A DNA stretch of 64,000 nt from Bradyrhizobium sp. CCBAU 53340 (GCF_015291645.1 NZ_CP030055.1:2790001-2854000); one strand, 5' to 3'; shown: positions 1 to 9,148, counted from the stretch's first letter. Notes: generated by a model from the letters alone, not told the origin. A program made the numbers and translations.

Positions 1-745
1 TTAGGAGCCAGTGAGAGGCCACGGTCAGCCAGCCGAGCGCAATGCCCTGGCCGAGCAGCGCGGCCTGCACCACGACCGCATAGTCGGTCAAGCTTAGCGC
101 TTTGGCCGCGCCGCGGCGTCCGGTAAGGAGCGAGGCGTAATCTGCAGCCCAGTCGTCCGGCGTCTCCGCGAGGCGGATGATGGTATTGCCTTCGGCGGGA
201 TCAGCCTCGCCGAGATAGCCCGGGCTGCACATCGGCAGCATGACTTCCTTCATCACCAATGTGCCGCCGGAGGACGGCTCGTCGCGGTCGCGGAAGCGCA
301 TGCCAAGATCGACGTTCTCCACGGCTCCGCGCAGTGCGCCGGAGATGAGTTGGAAGCGCAAATCGACCTGCGGAAACTGCCTCTGCAGCTTGTCGATGCG
401 CGGCATCAGCCAGTGCGTGGTGAAGGCGGAGGAGACCGACAGTGTCACGGTCTCGGTGCCCTTGCGACGGCGCTCGATCTCGGTGAGGCCGGTCTCGATG
501 CTGCGAAATCCTTCGAGCACGCGGCGATAGAGCAGCTCGCCTTCTTCGGTGAGCACCGCGCGTCCCGCCTTGCGGTCGAACAGGCGCACGCCGAGATGCT
601 CCTCGAATTGCCCGAGCATGCGGCTCACTGCCGGCTGCGTGACATTCAGTTCGGCGGCGGCAGCCGTGAAGCTGCCATTGCGCGCCGCTGCGTCGAAGAC
701 GAACAGGGCGTTACTTGAGGGCAGCATCCGGCGCAGCTCGGGCAT
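1..745 (-). CDS. LysR-family transcriptional regulator, C-terminus cut by window edge
   Basis: The gene reads leftwards and is still open at base 1, so the C-terminus is missing. About 248 codons are visible. The N-terminus has the LysR winged helix-turn-helix (about residues 8-65, with the typical SFTAAAAELNVTQPAVSR recognition region), followed by the start of a type 2 periplasmic-binding-like effector domain that includes a GcvA-like GMRFRDRD stretch. A second in-frame ATG at 727 is an alternative start; the 745 start codon lies inside a palindrome that looks like a LysR box. It is divergent from the ABC/oxidase operon beginning at 909, so control of that operon is the natural inference. 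The ligand is unknown. Confidence 0.9.
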   Translation of the reverse strand, partial: MPELRRMLPSSNALFVFDAAARNGSFTAAAAELNVTQPAVSRMLGQFEEHLGVRLFDRKAGRAVLTEEGELLYRRVLEGFRSIETGLTEIERRRKGTETVTLSVSSAFTTHWLMPRIDKLQRQFPQVDLRFQLISGALRGAVENVDLGMRFRDRDEPSSGGTLVMKEVMLPMCSPGYLGEADPAEGNTIIRLAETPDDWAADYASLLTGRRGAAKALSLTDYAVVVQAALLGQGIALGWLTVASHWLL

Positions 746-759
746 AACACCATGTTATG
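743..759. promoter_or_regulatory. Putative LysR box (T-N11-A palindrome)
   Basis: CATAAC-ACCAT-GTTATG is a perfect 6-bp inverted repeat containing T-N11-A, the generic LysR recognition format. It lies in the divergent region between the LysR gene and the ABC operon and overlaps the upstream candidate start codon of the regulator. This would fit negative autoregulation plus control of the operon at 909. The motif is seen directly; binding by this regulator is inference. Confidence 0.5.
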
Positions 760-908
760 AGCGCCGTGAGAATTTGGCAATTGCCGGTTTTCGGCAAGTC
801 TGTTGTCATCGGCATCGCGAGCTTAAAGGCTAGGTTCGCGAGCGAGGATTAGGTGCACTGCACGCTGCAACCGTGCGTGCCCAAAATCGGTGTCTATAAA
901 GCAAGCTT

Positions 909-2036
909 ATGGCGCGCAGCGAGGCACGCCGTCGAGGGACATGGCGAGGTCGATCGTTGGACAAACGAGCGGAAAGCGTCGAGATCAGGTCCGCGAGCAA
1001 GTCATATGGCGCCGTTCGCGCCCTCGACCATGTGTCCCTCAATGTTGCCGCCGGCGAGTTCGTCTCGCTGCTCGGTCCGTCCGGTTCCGGCAAGACCACG
1101 CTGCTCGGCATTCTGGGCGGCTTCATCCTGCCGACGTCAGGCACCATCCTGTTCGGCGGCCGCGATGTCACTTACATGCCGCCGCACAAGCGCGACATCG
1201 GCGTCGTGTTCCAGAACTACGCGCTGTTCCCGCATATGAGCGTCGGCGAGAATGTTGCCTTTCCCCTGCGTGCGCGCCGTTTGCCGAAAGCGAGCTGGCC
1301 CGACAAGGTGCGCGCGGCGTTGTCGATGGTCGGCCTTGCCGGCTACGAGGAGCGCGGCATCGCCCAGCTCTCCGGCGGCCAGCGCCAGCGCGTGGCGCTC
1401 GCGCGCGCCATGATCTTCGAGCCGCGGCTGATCCTGATGGATGAGCCGCTTTCCGCGCTCGACAAGCAGCTGCGCGAATCCATGCAGATCGAGTTGCGCG
1501 CGCTGCACAAGCGCATCCAGGCCACCATCATATACGTCACCCATGACCAGCGCGAAGCGCTCACGATGAGCGACCGCGTCGCCGTGATGAGGGACGGCCG
1601 CCTGGTCCAGATCGACAAACCCGAGCAGCTGCACGATCATCCCGCCGATTCCTTTGTCGCGAGTTTCATCGGCGAGGCGACAATGCTGCCGGTCCGCCGC
1701 GTCGATGCGTCCAGCGTCGCGCTCGGCAACGCCTTGCTGCGCAGCGCTCGGCGCATTCCTGACGGTGACGCCCTGATGCTCGCCGTGCACAGTGAAAAGC
1801 TCCTAATCGACGACGGCGCACAAGACGCCGCCTGCAATCGCCTGACTGGGACAGTCACCGACACCGTCTACCAGGGCGAGAGCCTGCGCATCTTCCTGGC
1901 GCTGGCCGGCGGCATCACGCTCAGCCTGCGCCAGCCCAGCTATCACCAGGCCTATAGCCGGATCCCGCCGCTCGGCGGCAGCCTCACCGTCACCCTTCAC
2001 CCCGAGGACACCATCGTCGTGCCCCGGGTGGACTGA
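909..2036 (+). CDS. ABC transporter ATP-binding protein (polyamine/opine-type)
   Basis: This is a PotA-like importer ATPase, about 375 aa, the usual family length. Walker A GPSGSGKT is at about residues 56-63, the signature LSGGQ at 154-158, Walker B LILMDEP at 174-180 and an H-loop near THDQREA. A C-terminal TOBE-like regulatory segment follows. The start is uncertain: the ATG at 909 lacks a good ribosome site, and an in-frame TTG at 957 would remove a basic leader. It is the first gene of a tight operon (gaps of 31, 16, 23 and 12 bases, then a 4-base overlap) with a HAD hydrolase, an FAD oxidase, a binding protein and two permeases. The substrate is likely a small amine or amino-acid derivative (inference from context). 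Confidence 0.92.
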   Translation: MARSEARRRGTWRGRSLDKRAESVEIRSASKSYGAVRALDHVSLNVAAGEFVSLLGPSGSGKTTLLGILGGFILPTSGTILFGGRDVTYMPPHKRDIGVVFQNYALFPHMSVGENVAFPLRARRLPKASWPDKVRAALSMVGLAGYEERGIAQLSGGQRQRVALARAMIFEPRLILMDEPLSALDKQLRESMQIELRALHKRIQATIIYVTHDQREALTMSDRVAVMRDGRLVQIDKPEQLHDHPADSFVASFIGEATMLPVRRVDASSVALGNALLRSARRIPDGDALMLAVHSEKLLIDDGAQDAACNRLTGTVTDTVYQGESLRIFLALAGGITLSLRQPSYHQAYSRIPPLGGSLTVTLHPEDTIVVPRVD

Positions 2037-2067
2037 ATCCCTGTCGCAAACCTGAGAGAAGAAGAAC

Positions 2068-2784
2068 ATGTCGACCCAAGCCGCGTTCAGCAATTTCAAG
2101 GTTCTCACCTTCGACGTCGTCGGCACCTTGATCGATTTCGAAACCGGTGTGCTCGAAGCCGTGCGCAAGATCGGAGGCAAGAAGGCGGCCGAGCTCAGCG
2201 ACGAGCAGATATTCGAGCCCTACAAGCGTGGCCGCGACAAGCATTACGAGCGCTCCAGCGAAGCGATGTTCCACGTCTATCGCCATCTCGCGACCGAGCT
2301 CGGACTGCCGGCTGATGATGCATCCTGCGACGTGTTCCAGCTCTCGGTGCTGCGCTGGGGGCCGTTCGTGGATTCGGTCGAGGCGCTGAAGCGGCTGCGC
2401 ACGAAATTCCGTCTCGTGGCGATGACCAATGCCGACCGCGTCGCGCTGTCCTGCTACGCGCATGCGCTCGGCAATCCGTTCGACGACACCGTTTGCGCCG
2501 ACGACACTGGCGTGGCGAAGCCCAACCCGGAATTCTTCGCCTATAACAAGGGCCGGCAATCCGCGTTCGGCTACAAGCAGTCCGACATCCTGCACGTGGC
2601 GCAGAGCCAGTATCATGACATCGGGATCGCGCGAAAACTTGGCTACAAGGTGTGCTGGATCGAGCGCCGCCAGGGCATTGCCGGCTTCGGGGGCACGCCC
2701 GCCGTAGAGGCGCTGACCAAGCCGGACTTCCATTATCCGACGCTGAAGGCGCTTGCCGACGCCGCCATTGGCCCCGCGTCATAA
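2068..2784 (+). CDS. HAD-superfamily hydrolase, haloacid-dehalogenase type II-like
   Basis: The 238-residue protein has HAD motif I as FDVVGTL, placing the nucleophile at Asp16; the second motif-I position is not Asp, as in L-2-haloacid dehalogenases rather than HAD phosphatases. Motif II (MTNAD, about residue 120) and a Lys motif (AKPNPEFF, about residue 153) follow. The cap lies between motifs I and II. Starts at ATG with a purine-rich site (GAGAGAAGAAG). Its position inside an importer operon, just before an amine-oxidase-type flavoprotein, suggests it processes the imported compound or a breakdown product. Dehalogenase activity is family inference; some relatives have no known substrate. 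Confidence 0.85.
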   Translation: MSTQAAFSNFKVLTFDVVGTLIDFETGVLEAVRKIGGKKAAELSDEQIFEPYKRGRDKHYERSSEAMFHVYRHLATELGLPADDASCDVFQLSVLRWGPFVDSVEALKRLRTKFRLVAMTNADRVALSCYAHALGNPFDDTVCADDTGVAKPNPEFFAYNKGRQSAFGYKQSDILHVAQSQYHDIGIARKLGYKVCWIERRQGIAGFGGTPAVEALTKPDFHYPTLKALADAAIGPAS

Positions 2785-2800
2785 ATCCGTGAGCGCGGGC

Positions 2801-4108
2801 ATGACACGGGACTGGAGCGTGCTGCCATCGGCCAACTCGCTGTGGGAAGCCACGGCGGAGCCGGCACGCGACTTTCCCGTGCTCTCCGGCGAGCAACAAG
2901 CGGATGTGGTGATCATCGGTGCCGGCTACACGGGCCTCTCCGCCGCGCACCACGTCGCCAAAAGCGGGCTCAGCCCCATCGTGATCGAGGCCAATCGCCC
3001 GGGCTGGGGCGCGAGCGGACGCAATGGCGGCGTGATCACCGCGAAATTCCGCCTCTCGTTCCGCGAGATCGATGCCATGCACGGCCGCGCCATGGCAAAG
3101 CGCATGTACGAGATCGCGCATGAATCGACCGACATGGTCGAGGAGCTCGTCTCCGAATTCGGCATGACCGGCGCGAACCTCACCCGCACCGGCCAGGTCA
3201 AGGCTGCCCACAACGAGACGACGCTGAAGGCCGCGATCGACGAAGCCAACTGGATGACGCGCGAGATGGGCTCTGCCGAAGTCCGCATCCTCGACAAGCA
3301 CGGAGTGTGCGAAGAGACCGGCTCCGGCGTCTTTGTCGGCGGCGTGCTCAATCCCGGCTCGGGCGGCATCCATCCGCTGAACTATCTGCGCGGGCTTGCC
3401 GATGGCGTGGCGCGCCGCGGCGTGCCGATCTTTCAGGAGTCGCCGGTCATCAAGCTTCGGCGCGAGAAGGAGGGTATCGTCGCCGAGACGCCACGAGGCG
3501 CAGTGCGTGCCAAGCAGGCGATTATCGCTACCAACAGCTATTCGGATCTGACCGGCGCCACCGTACATCTGCAACGCACGCTGATCCCGTTCCGCAGCGC
3601 CCTGGTCGCCACCGAGAAGCTGCCGCGCAATCTCGCCGGAAAGCTGATGCCGACGGGGCGCACCTATACCGAGACCAAACGCATGATGCGCTGGTTTCGC
3701 ATGGTCGACAACCGCGTGATCTTCGGCGGCCGCGGCGCCTTCGGCAGGCAGGATTCGCAAGCCGCGTTCGACGCCTTGCGCAAGGCGATGGTCGGCATCT
3801 TCCCGGATCTCGCCGATATCCCGCTCGAATACAAATGGTCGGGCCTCGTTGCCATGACGCTGGACTCGGTGCCGCATATCGGCCGGCTCGACGAGCGCAC
3901 GCTGTTCTCGGTGGGCTACAACGGCGCCGGAGTTGCGATGTCAAGCCTGATGGGCCGCTATCTGGCCGCTTTCGTGCGCGGCGAGACGCCCAACGTCGGC
4001 CTGCTCGACGCGCGGTGCATGAAGACCATTCCTTTCTATCCGCTGCGTGAGCCCGCCGTGCGCATGGTCGCCGGCTGGTATCAGTTTCTCGATGCGATCG
4101 GTCGGTGA
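2801..4108 (+). CDS. FAD-dependent oxidoreductase (DAO family)
   Basis: A 435-residue D-amino-acid-oxidase/gamma-glutamylputrescine-oxidase-like flavoprotein. The dinucleotide-binding GAGYTG is at residues 40-45 within VVIIGAGYTGLSAA, followed by the ASGRNGG segment common in PuuB-like oxidases, and a C-terminal FAD contact near YNGAGVAMSS. I chose the ATG at 2801 because the upstream ATG at 2753 lies inside the HAD gene and adds an unconserved leader; a GTG at 2789 is also possible. Expected reaction: oxidative deamination of an amine or amino acid delivered by the surrounding ABC importer, releasing H2O2 or passing electrons on. The exact substrate is not visible. Confidence 0.87.
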   Translation: MTRDWSVLPSANSLWEATAEPARDFPVLSGEQQADVVIIGAGYTGLSAAHHVAKSGLSPIVIEANRPGWGASGRNGGVITAKFRLSFREIDAMHGRAMAKRMYEIAHESTDMVEELVSEFGMTGANLTRTGQVKAAHNETTLKAAIDEANWMTREMGSAEVRILDKHGVCEETGSGVFVGGVLNPGSGGIHPLNYLRGLADGVARRGVPIFQESPVIKLRREKEGIVAETPRGAVRAKQAIIATNSYSDLTGATVHLQRTLIPFRSALVATEKLPRNLAGKLMPTGRTYTETKRMMRWFRMVDNRVIFGGRGAFGRQDSQAAFDALRKAMVGIFPDLADIPLEYKWSGLVAMTLDSVPHIGRLDERTLFSVGYNGAGVAMSSLMGRYLAAFVRGETPNVGLLDARCMKTIPFYPLREPAVRMVAGWYQFLDAIGR

Positions 4109-4131
4109 AGATATCTTTGGAGGAGGCGAGG

Positions 4132-5178
4132 ATGAATATGAGGCGGACTATTGGACTGGGTTGTGGGCTGGTCGGCGCAATCGGATGGATCAGCGCGGCT
4201 GATGCCGCCGAGCAGATCACTTTCGTCTCGCAAGGCGGCGCCTATCAAGAGGCGCAGACGGTGGCGATTCTCGATCCTTCAGCCAAGAAGCTCGGCATCA
4301 CCATCAACCAGGATTCCATTCCGGACGCCTGGCCCGCGATCAAGACCCAGGTCGGCAGTGGCAAGCCGATCTGGGATGTCGTCGATACTCCGACCGGCTA
4401 TTGCCTGCGCGGCGGAGAGCAGGGGCTGATCGAGAAGCTCGACTTCGCGAAAATGCCGAACGCCGCGGCGATGCCGGAGGCCTATCGCAGCCCCTATTCG
4501 GTCTCCTACGAATTCTATTCCAGCGTTCTGGCCTACAGCCAAAAGACCTTTCCGAAGGACGCGCCGAACAGCTGGGCCGATTTCTGGGACGTCAAGAAGT
4601 TCCCGGGCCGCCGCGCGCTGCGCAACCATCCGATCGCGACCCTCGAGGCCGCGCTGATGGCCGACGGCGTCGCGCCTGACAAGCTCTACCCGCTCGACGT
4701 CGATCGCGCCTTCAAGAAGCTGGAGGAGATCAAGCCGAACATCACGGTGTGGTGGACCTCCGGCGCGCAGTCGGCGCAACTGCTCAATGACGGCGAGGTC
4801 GATATGGAGATGGCCTGGAACGGCCGCGTCAGCGCGGTGGCCAAGGAGGGCGCCAAGGTCGCCTTCACCTACAACCAGGGCATCCTGCAGAGCACCTCGC
4901 TCTGCATCCTCAAGGGCGCGCCGAATCTCGACACCGCGGTCAAGTTCCTGAATGAAGCCGTCGATCCTGTGCACCAGGCCAATCTGCCGCTCAACATCGA
5001 TTACGGCCCGGGCAATCCCAAGGCGTTCGAGACCAGCGTGATCAAGCCGGAACGCGCGGCGCAATTGCCGAGCGAGCCCGTCAATGCGGCCAAGCAGGCG
5101 CTGATGTCCTACGCCTGGTGGTCCTCGCCCGCGGGCGAAGCCGCCGAGAAGCGTTGGGCATCCTTCATGCAGAAGTAA
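4132..5178 (+). CDS. Periplasmic substrate-binding protein (polyamine type)
   Basis: A 348-residue PotD/PotF-like binding protein. It has a signal peptide with basic start (MNMRR), hydrophobic core and an AADA cleavage region near residue 26; the mature part begins EQITFVSQGG. The start at 4132 is preferred over 4105 because it has a strong GGAGG site and gives a clean signal peptide. Features of the fold include the VVDTPTGY segment and AWNGR, which normally line the ligand cleft. Located 12 bases before the permease pair. It should capture the ligand in the periplasm for the importer at 909-6842. Confidence 0.9.
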   Translation: MNMRRTIGLGCGLVGAIGWISAADAAEQITFVSQGGAYQEAQTVAILDPSAKKLGITINQDSIPDAWPAIKTQVGSGKPIWDVVDTPTGYCLRGGEQGLIEKLDFAKMPNAAAMPEAYRSPYSVSYEFYSSVLAYSQKTFPKDAPNSWADFWDVKKFPGRRALRNHPIATLEAALMADGVAPDKLYPLDVDRAFKKLEEIKPNITVWWTSGAQSAQLLNDGEVDMEMAWNGRVSAVAKEGAKVAFTYNQGILQSTSLCILKGAPNLDTAVKFLNEAVDPVHQANLPLNIDYGPGNPKAFETSVIKPERAAQLPSEPVNAAKQALMSYAWWSSPAGEAAEKRWASFMQK

Positions 5179-5190
5179 GCGAGGTCAGCC

Positions 5191-6060
5191 GTGGCGACAT
5201 CCGTGCCGGATCCCTCCCAAAAGCATCAGCGCCGCGAGCACGGCCTGATGCTGGCACTGGTGTCGCCGGCGCTGCTGGTGATCCTGGCGCTGATCGTGCT
5301 GCCGGTCGGCTGGCTCGCCTGGCAGTCGATCTACCATGACGGCTTCACGCTGGAGAACTATCTCCGCGTCTTCACCGAGGACATCTACTGGCGCAGCTTT
5401 GCGCTGACCTTCGAGATCAGTTTCGCGGTTACCGTCATCGCACTACTGCTCGGCTATCCCGTTGCCTACCTCGCCAATTCCGTGCCGAAGGGATGCAGCA
5501 TTCTCATCCTGTCGCTGGTCGTGTTGCCGTTCTGGACGTCCGTGCTGGTGCGTGCCTATGCCTGGCTGGCCCTGCTCCAACGCACCGGTGTTATCAATCA
5601 GTTCCTGCGCTATCTCGATGTGATCTCCGAGCCGCTGGCGCTGGTCCACAACACTCTCGGCACGGTGGTGGCGACCGTGCACATCCTGCTGCCCTTCATG
5701 GTGCTGCCGCTCTATGCCACCATGCAGAAGATTCCGAGCGATCTGATGCAGGCCGGCGCCAGCCTGGGCGCGAGCCCGTCGCTGACTTTCTTTCGCGTGT
5801 TCCTGCCGCTGTCGCTTCCGGGCGTGCTCGCCGGCTGCACCATGGTGTTCGTGCTTTGCCTGGGCTTCTACATCACGCCGGAGCTGCTCGGCGGCGGACG
5901 CACGGTGATGGTGTCGATGCTGGTGAGCCGCAATGTCGAGCTCTACAACCAGTTTGGCGCCGCCAGCGCGGTCGCGGTGGTGCTGCTCCTCAGCGTGCTC
6001 GCCATCTTCTTTATGGTCAGCCGCTTCATTCCGCTCGATCGTGTGCTGGGGCAGAAATGA
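5191..6060 (+). CDS. ABC transporter permease (PotB-like)
   Basis: A 289-residue inner-membrane permease with about six hydrophobic segments. The cytoplasmic EAA loop, which docks the ATPase, is visible around residues 188-210 (GASLGASPSLTFFRVFLPLS). Starts at GTG, 12 bases after the binding-protein gene. Its stop overlaps the next permease start by 4 bases (ATGA), a sign of translational coupling. Together they form the heteromeric channel of the importer. Confidence 0.92.
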   Translation: MATSVPDPSQKHQRREHGLMLALVSPALLVILALIVLPVGWLAWQSIYHDGFTLENYLRVFTEDIYWRSFALTFEISFAVTVIALLLGYPVAYLANSVPKGCSILILSLVVLPFWTSVLVRAYAWLALLQRTGVINQFLRYLDVISEPLALVHNTLGTVVATVHILLPFMVLPLYATMQKIPSDLMQAGASLGASPSLTFFRVFLPLSLPGVLAGCTMVFVLCLGFYITPELLGGGRTVMVSMLVSRNVELYNQFGAASAVAVVLLLSVLAIFFMVSRFIPLDRVLGQK

Positions 6061-6842
6061 TACGCCTCTCGCCCGCTCGGATTGCCCTCTACATGATCAG
6101 CGCGCTGGTGCTGGTCTATCTGATCCTGCCTGTGCTGATCATCGCGCCGATCTCGTTTTCCAGCGCGCGCTTCCTGACGTTCCCGCCGCCGTCGTTCTCG
6201 ACGCGCTGGTACCAGCAATATTTTGGCAACCCAGCTTGGATGCAGGCGACGCGGGTGACGCTGACGGTCGCGCTGTCGACCGTGGTGATCGCGACCCCGT
6301 TCGGCGTGGCTGCGGCCTATGCCATCAGCCAGTCGAAACTGCGGATCATGCGTTTCATTCATATGGCACTGCTGCTGCCGCTGGTGGTGCCGATCATCAT
6401 CACCGCAGTCGGCATCTTCTTCGTCTATGCCAGGGTCGGCCTGGTCGCGACCATGCCGGGCCTCGTGCTGGCGAACGTGATGCTGGGGTTGCCCTATGTC
6501 GTGATCTCCGTGCTGGCGGGCTTGCAAAGCTTCGACGCCGCGCAGGAGATGGTCGCGCGCAGCCTCGGCATGAACCGCCTGCGCAGCTTTTTCGCGGTGA
6601 CGCTGCCGCAGATCAAATCCAGTGTCGTAGCCGGCGGCATCTTCGCCTTCATTTCCGCGATGGACGAGACCATCGTCGCGCTGTTCATCTCCGGTGGCCA
6701 GTACCAACCGCTGACCAAGCGCATGTTCACCGCGCTCCGAGATGAGATCGATCCCACGATTGCCGCGATCTCGACGCTGATGACCGCGGCTTCCTTCATG
6801 CTGGTGCTGCTGGCGAGCGCCCGGCAGCGGAGGAACTCTTGA
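6057..6842 (+). CDS. ABC transporter permease (PotC-like)
   Basis: A 261-residue membrane protein with about six transmembrane segments and an EAA loop around residues 166-190 (ARSLGMNRLRSFFAVTLPQI). Starts in the ATGA overlap with the preceding permease. Last gene of the operon; about 170 bases without a gene follow. Partner of the permease at 5191. Confidence 0.92.
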   Translation: MIRLSPARIALYMISALVLVYLILPVLIIAPISFSSARFLTFPPPSFSTRWYQQYFGNPAWMQATRVTLTVALSTVVIATPFGVAAAYAISQSKLRIMRFIHMALLLPLVVPIIITAVGIFFVYARVGLVATMPGLVLANVMLGLPYVVISVLAGLQSFDAAQEMVARSLGMNRLRSFFAVTLPQIKSSVVAGGIFAFISAMDETIVALFISGGQYQPLTKRMFTALRDEIDPTIAAISTLMTAASFMLVLLASARQRRNS

Positions 6843-7011
6843 CGCGCGGCGTTCCGGGGCAGAGCTTCGCCCCTTGGTGCACCCACCAAATGTCCGCGTG
6901 GAAATACCAGGGTCGCGCAGATCGTGCCCTGACTTTCTTCTGTAGCTCATAGGCAGTGTTATTGTCGGTTCGAGGAGACTGTCGACAGCAAGAGAAAAGA
7001 AGGAGAACAAG

Positions 7012-7392
7012 ATGCGGATGCTGATGCTCGGGGTGGTGCTCGTCGCGATGACATCTGCCGCCATGACCCATTCTGCTCTGGCGGATGATGACGGCACCAA
7101 AGGCGCGCAGAAGCTCGCCATGCAGGGCCGCGACGATTACTGGCATTGTCTGGCGCGGGAGTATTCGCGCGACAGCAATCAGGGCCTGTCGGAGCAGGAG
7201 TTCGGCCGCTCGGTCGCCGGAGCCTGCCCGTCGGAGCGGCAATACTACCGGGTGGCGCTGCTCGACTATCTCACCTCGCAATACCCGAACATCGAATCCG
7301 GCGCCCATCTCGCGACCGCGAACAAGGCGGTGGAGGCGGCGCAGAAGGACATCGTGACCGCTTTCGTCAAGCACAGGCCGCCGGCGAAGTAG
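7012..7392 (+). CDS. Hypothetical secreted protein, 126 aa
   Basis: Not recognised. It has a good ribosome site (AAGGAG) and a signal peptide of about 24 residues ending SALA, then a small acidic-start domain with two Cys residues (WHC and GACPS) that could form a disulphide in the periplasm. The mature part is helical in character with a DYWHCLAREY segment. It stands alone; an imperfect inverted repeat follows its stop. Confidence 0.75.
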   Translation: MRMLMLGVVLVAMTSAAMTHSALADDDGTKGAQKLAMQGRDDYWHCLAREYSRDSNQGLSEQEFGRSVAGACPSERQYYRVALLDYLTSQYPNIESGAHLATANKAVEAAQKDIVTAFVKHRPPAK

Positions 7393-7403
7393 GGAATGGG
7401 AGG

Positions 7404-7453
7404 TGGCGAATAGCGACTAGAGCAAGCCCGGGTTACGTCATTCGCGATTCGCC
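7404..7453. repeat. Imperfect intergenic inverted repeat
   Basis: GGCGAATAGCGA (7404-7415) pairs with TCGCGATTCGCC (7442-7453) with one mismatch, and flanking CATTCGCCC-like sequence extends the symmetry. It could act as a transcript end hairpin for the gene at 7012 or be a mobile palindromic repeat. No T-run follows directly. Confidence 0.4.
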
Positions 7454-7532
7454 ATTCGCCCTTCTTCGGCCCTTCCGGCACCGCGCTGATCCATGGTATC
7501 ATTGGATCTATCTGGAGCAGGGATAGGCTTTC

Positions 7533-7739
7533 ATGTCGTCTGAGTCGGTAGGTGGCATTTTTGGCGCGATCGTCGCGGCGGTCGTGCTGGCGGTCGCCGT
7601 CGTCTTCGGGCCGATCGGGCAGTACGGCAAGCCCCCCAAGCCGGCCAAGGTCGAGCCGGCTCCGACCGCCGCGGTGCCCATGACCCCGGTGGCGCCAACG
7701 CCGCGGGGCCCGGTGATCCGGGAAGTCCCGAACCAGTAA
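7533..7739 (+). CDS. Small single-pass membrane protein with Pro-rich tail
   Basis: A 68-residue protein, not recognised. One transmembrane helix spans about residues 8-27 (GAIVAAVVLAVAVVF), followed by a Pro/Ala/Lys-rich tail of about 40 residues (PPKPAKVEPAPT...). A GGAGCAGGGA stretch upstream of ATG may serve as ribosome site. Codon usage fits the neighbours. The shape suggests a membrane-anchored tail in the periplasm or cytoplasm; no function can be assigned. Confidence 0.55.
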   Translation: MSSESVGGIFGAIVAAVVLAVAVVFGPIGQYGKPPKPAKVEPAPTAAVPMTPVAPTPRGPVIREVPNQ

Positions 7740-8002
7740 TGGGCTCGAAATAGGGCCCCTTTGCCCCCCTTGCGAAGCCGATCTCGCATTCCTATCTAGG
7801 CTTCAACGGCGACGTTGAGCCAAAAGCTCCGGCGCTGGGACGACCTTGGAATAGCTTGGGCCTGCGCCGGATGTACGCGCGGTCCGCCGTTCCGGGGTCG
7901 TTGGCATTTTGGGGCCCCTTTTTGGGGCCGTCCCCCAGAGACCCCTGGCCCGGTAGCGCAAGAACTTGGCATCGCAGGACGCGGCGGATATACGCTGCCG
8001 TC

Positions 8003-9130
8003 ATGAATGAAGCGATCAGACCGGGCGCCGACGGCCAGGCCCAAGAGGGGCCGGAACTGTCGGTCATCGTCCCGACTTTCAACGAGCGCGATAACGTCAC
8101 GGTGCTGTACCGGCGGCTGGAGGCGACGCTCGTCAACGTCGCCTGGGAGGTCGTGTTCGTCGACGACAATTCGCCCGACGGCACCTCGGACGTAGTGCGG
8201 GCGCTGGCGCAGCAGGACAGCCGCGTGCGCTGCATCCGCCGCATCGGCCGCCGCGGCCTGTCGGGCGCCTGCATCGAGGGCATCCTGGCGTCGAGCGCGC
8301 CCTATGCGGCCGTGATCGACGCCGATCTCCAGCATGACGAGACGCAGCTGCCGAAGATGCTGCTGCTGCTCGCAAGCGATCAGGCCGACCTCGTCGTCGG
8401 CAGCCGCTACATCGAAGGCTACAAGAGCGAAGGGTTCAACAAGCAGCGCGCCGGCGCCAGCGCACTGGCGACCGAGGTCGCCAAGAAGATGCTCCGGGTC
8501 GAGATCGCCGATCCGATGAGCGGCTTCTTCATGGTTCGCCGCGATCGTTTCGAGCAATTGGCGCCGAAACTGTCGGTGCACGGCTTCAAGATCCTGCTCG
8601 ATCTCGTTGCGACTGCGCACGGCAATTTGCGTGCGGTCGAAATTCCCTACACCTTCGGTGCCCGTCAGCACGGCGAGAGCAAGCTCGATTCCATGGTTGC
8701 GCTCGACTTCCTCGGCCTGGTGCTGGCGAAGCTGACCAACGACATCGTCTCGCTGCGCTTCATCCTGTTCGCGATGGTGGGCGGTATCGGGCTCGTGGTG
8801 CATCTCACCACGCTGTTCATCGCGCTTCAGCTGATCAAGGTGCCGTTCGCGGAGGCGCAGGCCGCCGGCGCCATCGTCGCCATGACGACAAATTTCATCA
8901 TGAACAATTTCCTCACCTATCGCGACCAGCGGCTGAAGGGTTTTGCGATCCTGCGCGGCCTGATCATGTTCTACATCGTGTGCAGCGTCGGCCTGCTCGC
9001 CAATGTCGGCGTCGCCTTCTCGGTGTACGACCAGGAGCCGATCTGGTGGCTGGCTGGCCTTGCCGGCGCGATGATGGGCGTGGTGTGGAACTACGCGATG
9101 TCCGGACTGTTCGTCTGGCGCAAGAAATAG
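8003..9130 (+). CDS. GT2 polyprenyl-phosphate glycosyltransferase fused to GtrA domain
   Basis: A 375-residue two-domain protein. Residues about 20-235 are a dolichol-phosphate-mannose-synthase-like GT2 domain with VIVPTFNE, FVDDNSPDGT and the metal/nucleotide motif DADLQHD near residue 106. Residues about 240-375 form a four-helix GtrA-like membrane domain (start RFILFAMVGG). Expected reaction: transfer of a sugar from a nucleotide donor to polyprenyl phosphate at the inner membrane, with GtrA helping flip the product. I chose the ATG at 8003; upstream in-frame codons translate an unconserved stretch. The GT39 gene 18 bases downstream is the obvious user of a polyprenyl-linked sugar. Confidence 0.9.
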   Translation: MNEAIRPGADGQAQEGPELSVIVPTFNERDNVTVLYRRLEATLVNVAWEVVFVDDNSPDGTSDVVRALAQQDSRVRCIRRIGRRGLSGACIEGILASSAPYAAVIDADLQHDETQLPKMLLLLASDQADLVVGSRYIEGYKSEGFNKQRAGASALATEVAKKMLRVEIADPMSGFFMVRRDRFEQLAPKLSVHGFKILLDLVATAHGNLRAVEIPYTFGARQHGESKLDSMVALDFLGLVLAKLTNDIVSLRFILFAMVGGIGLVVHLTTLFIALQLIKVPFAEAQAAGAIVAMTTNFIMNNFLTYRDQRLKGFAILRGLIMFYIVCSVGLLANVGVAFSVYDQEPIWWLAGLAGAMMGVVWNYAMSGLFVWRKK

Positions 9131-9148
9131 CGCGCCAAGGATCGAGGT

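Noticed and set aside
2195..3877. A 560-codon minus-strand frame across the HAD and oxidase genes
   Set aside because: Covers two well-supported plus-strand genes with family motifs; its translation is Arg/His-rich with no recognisable domain.
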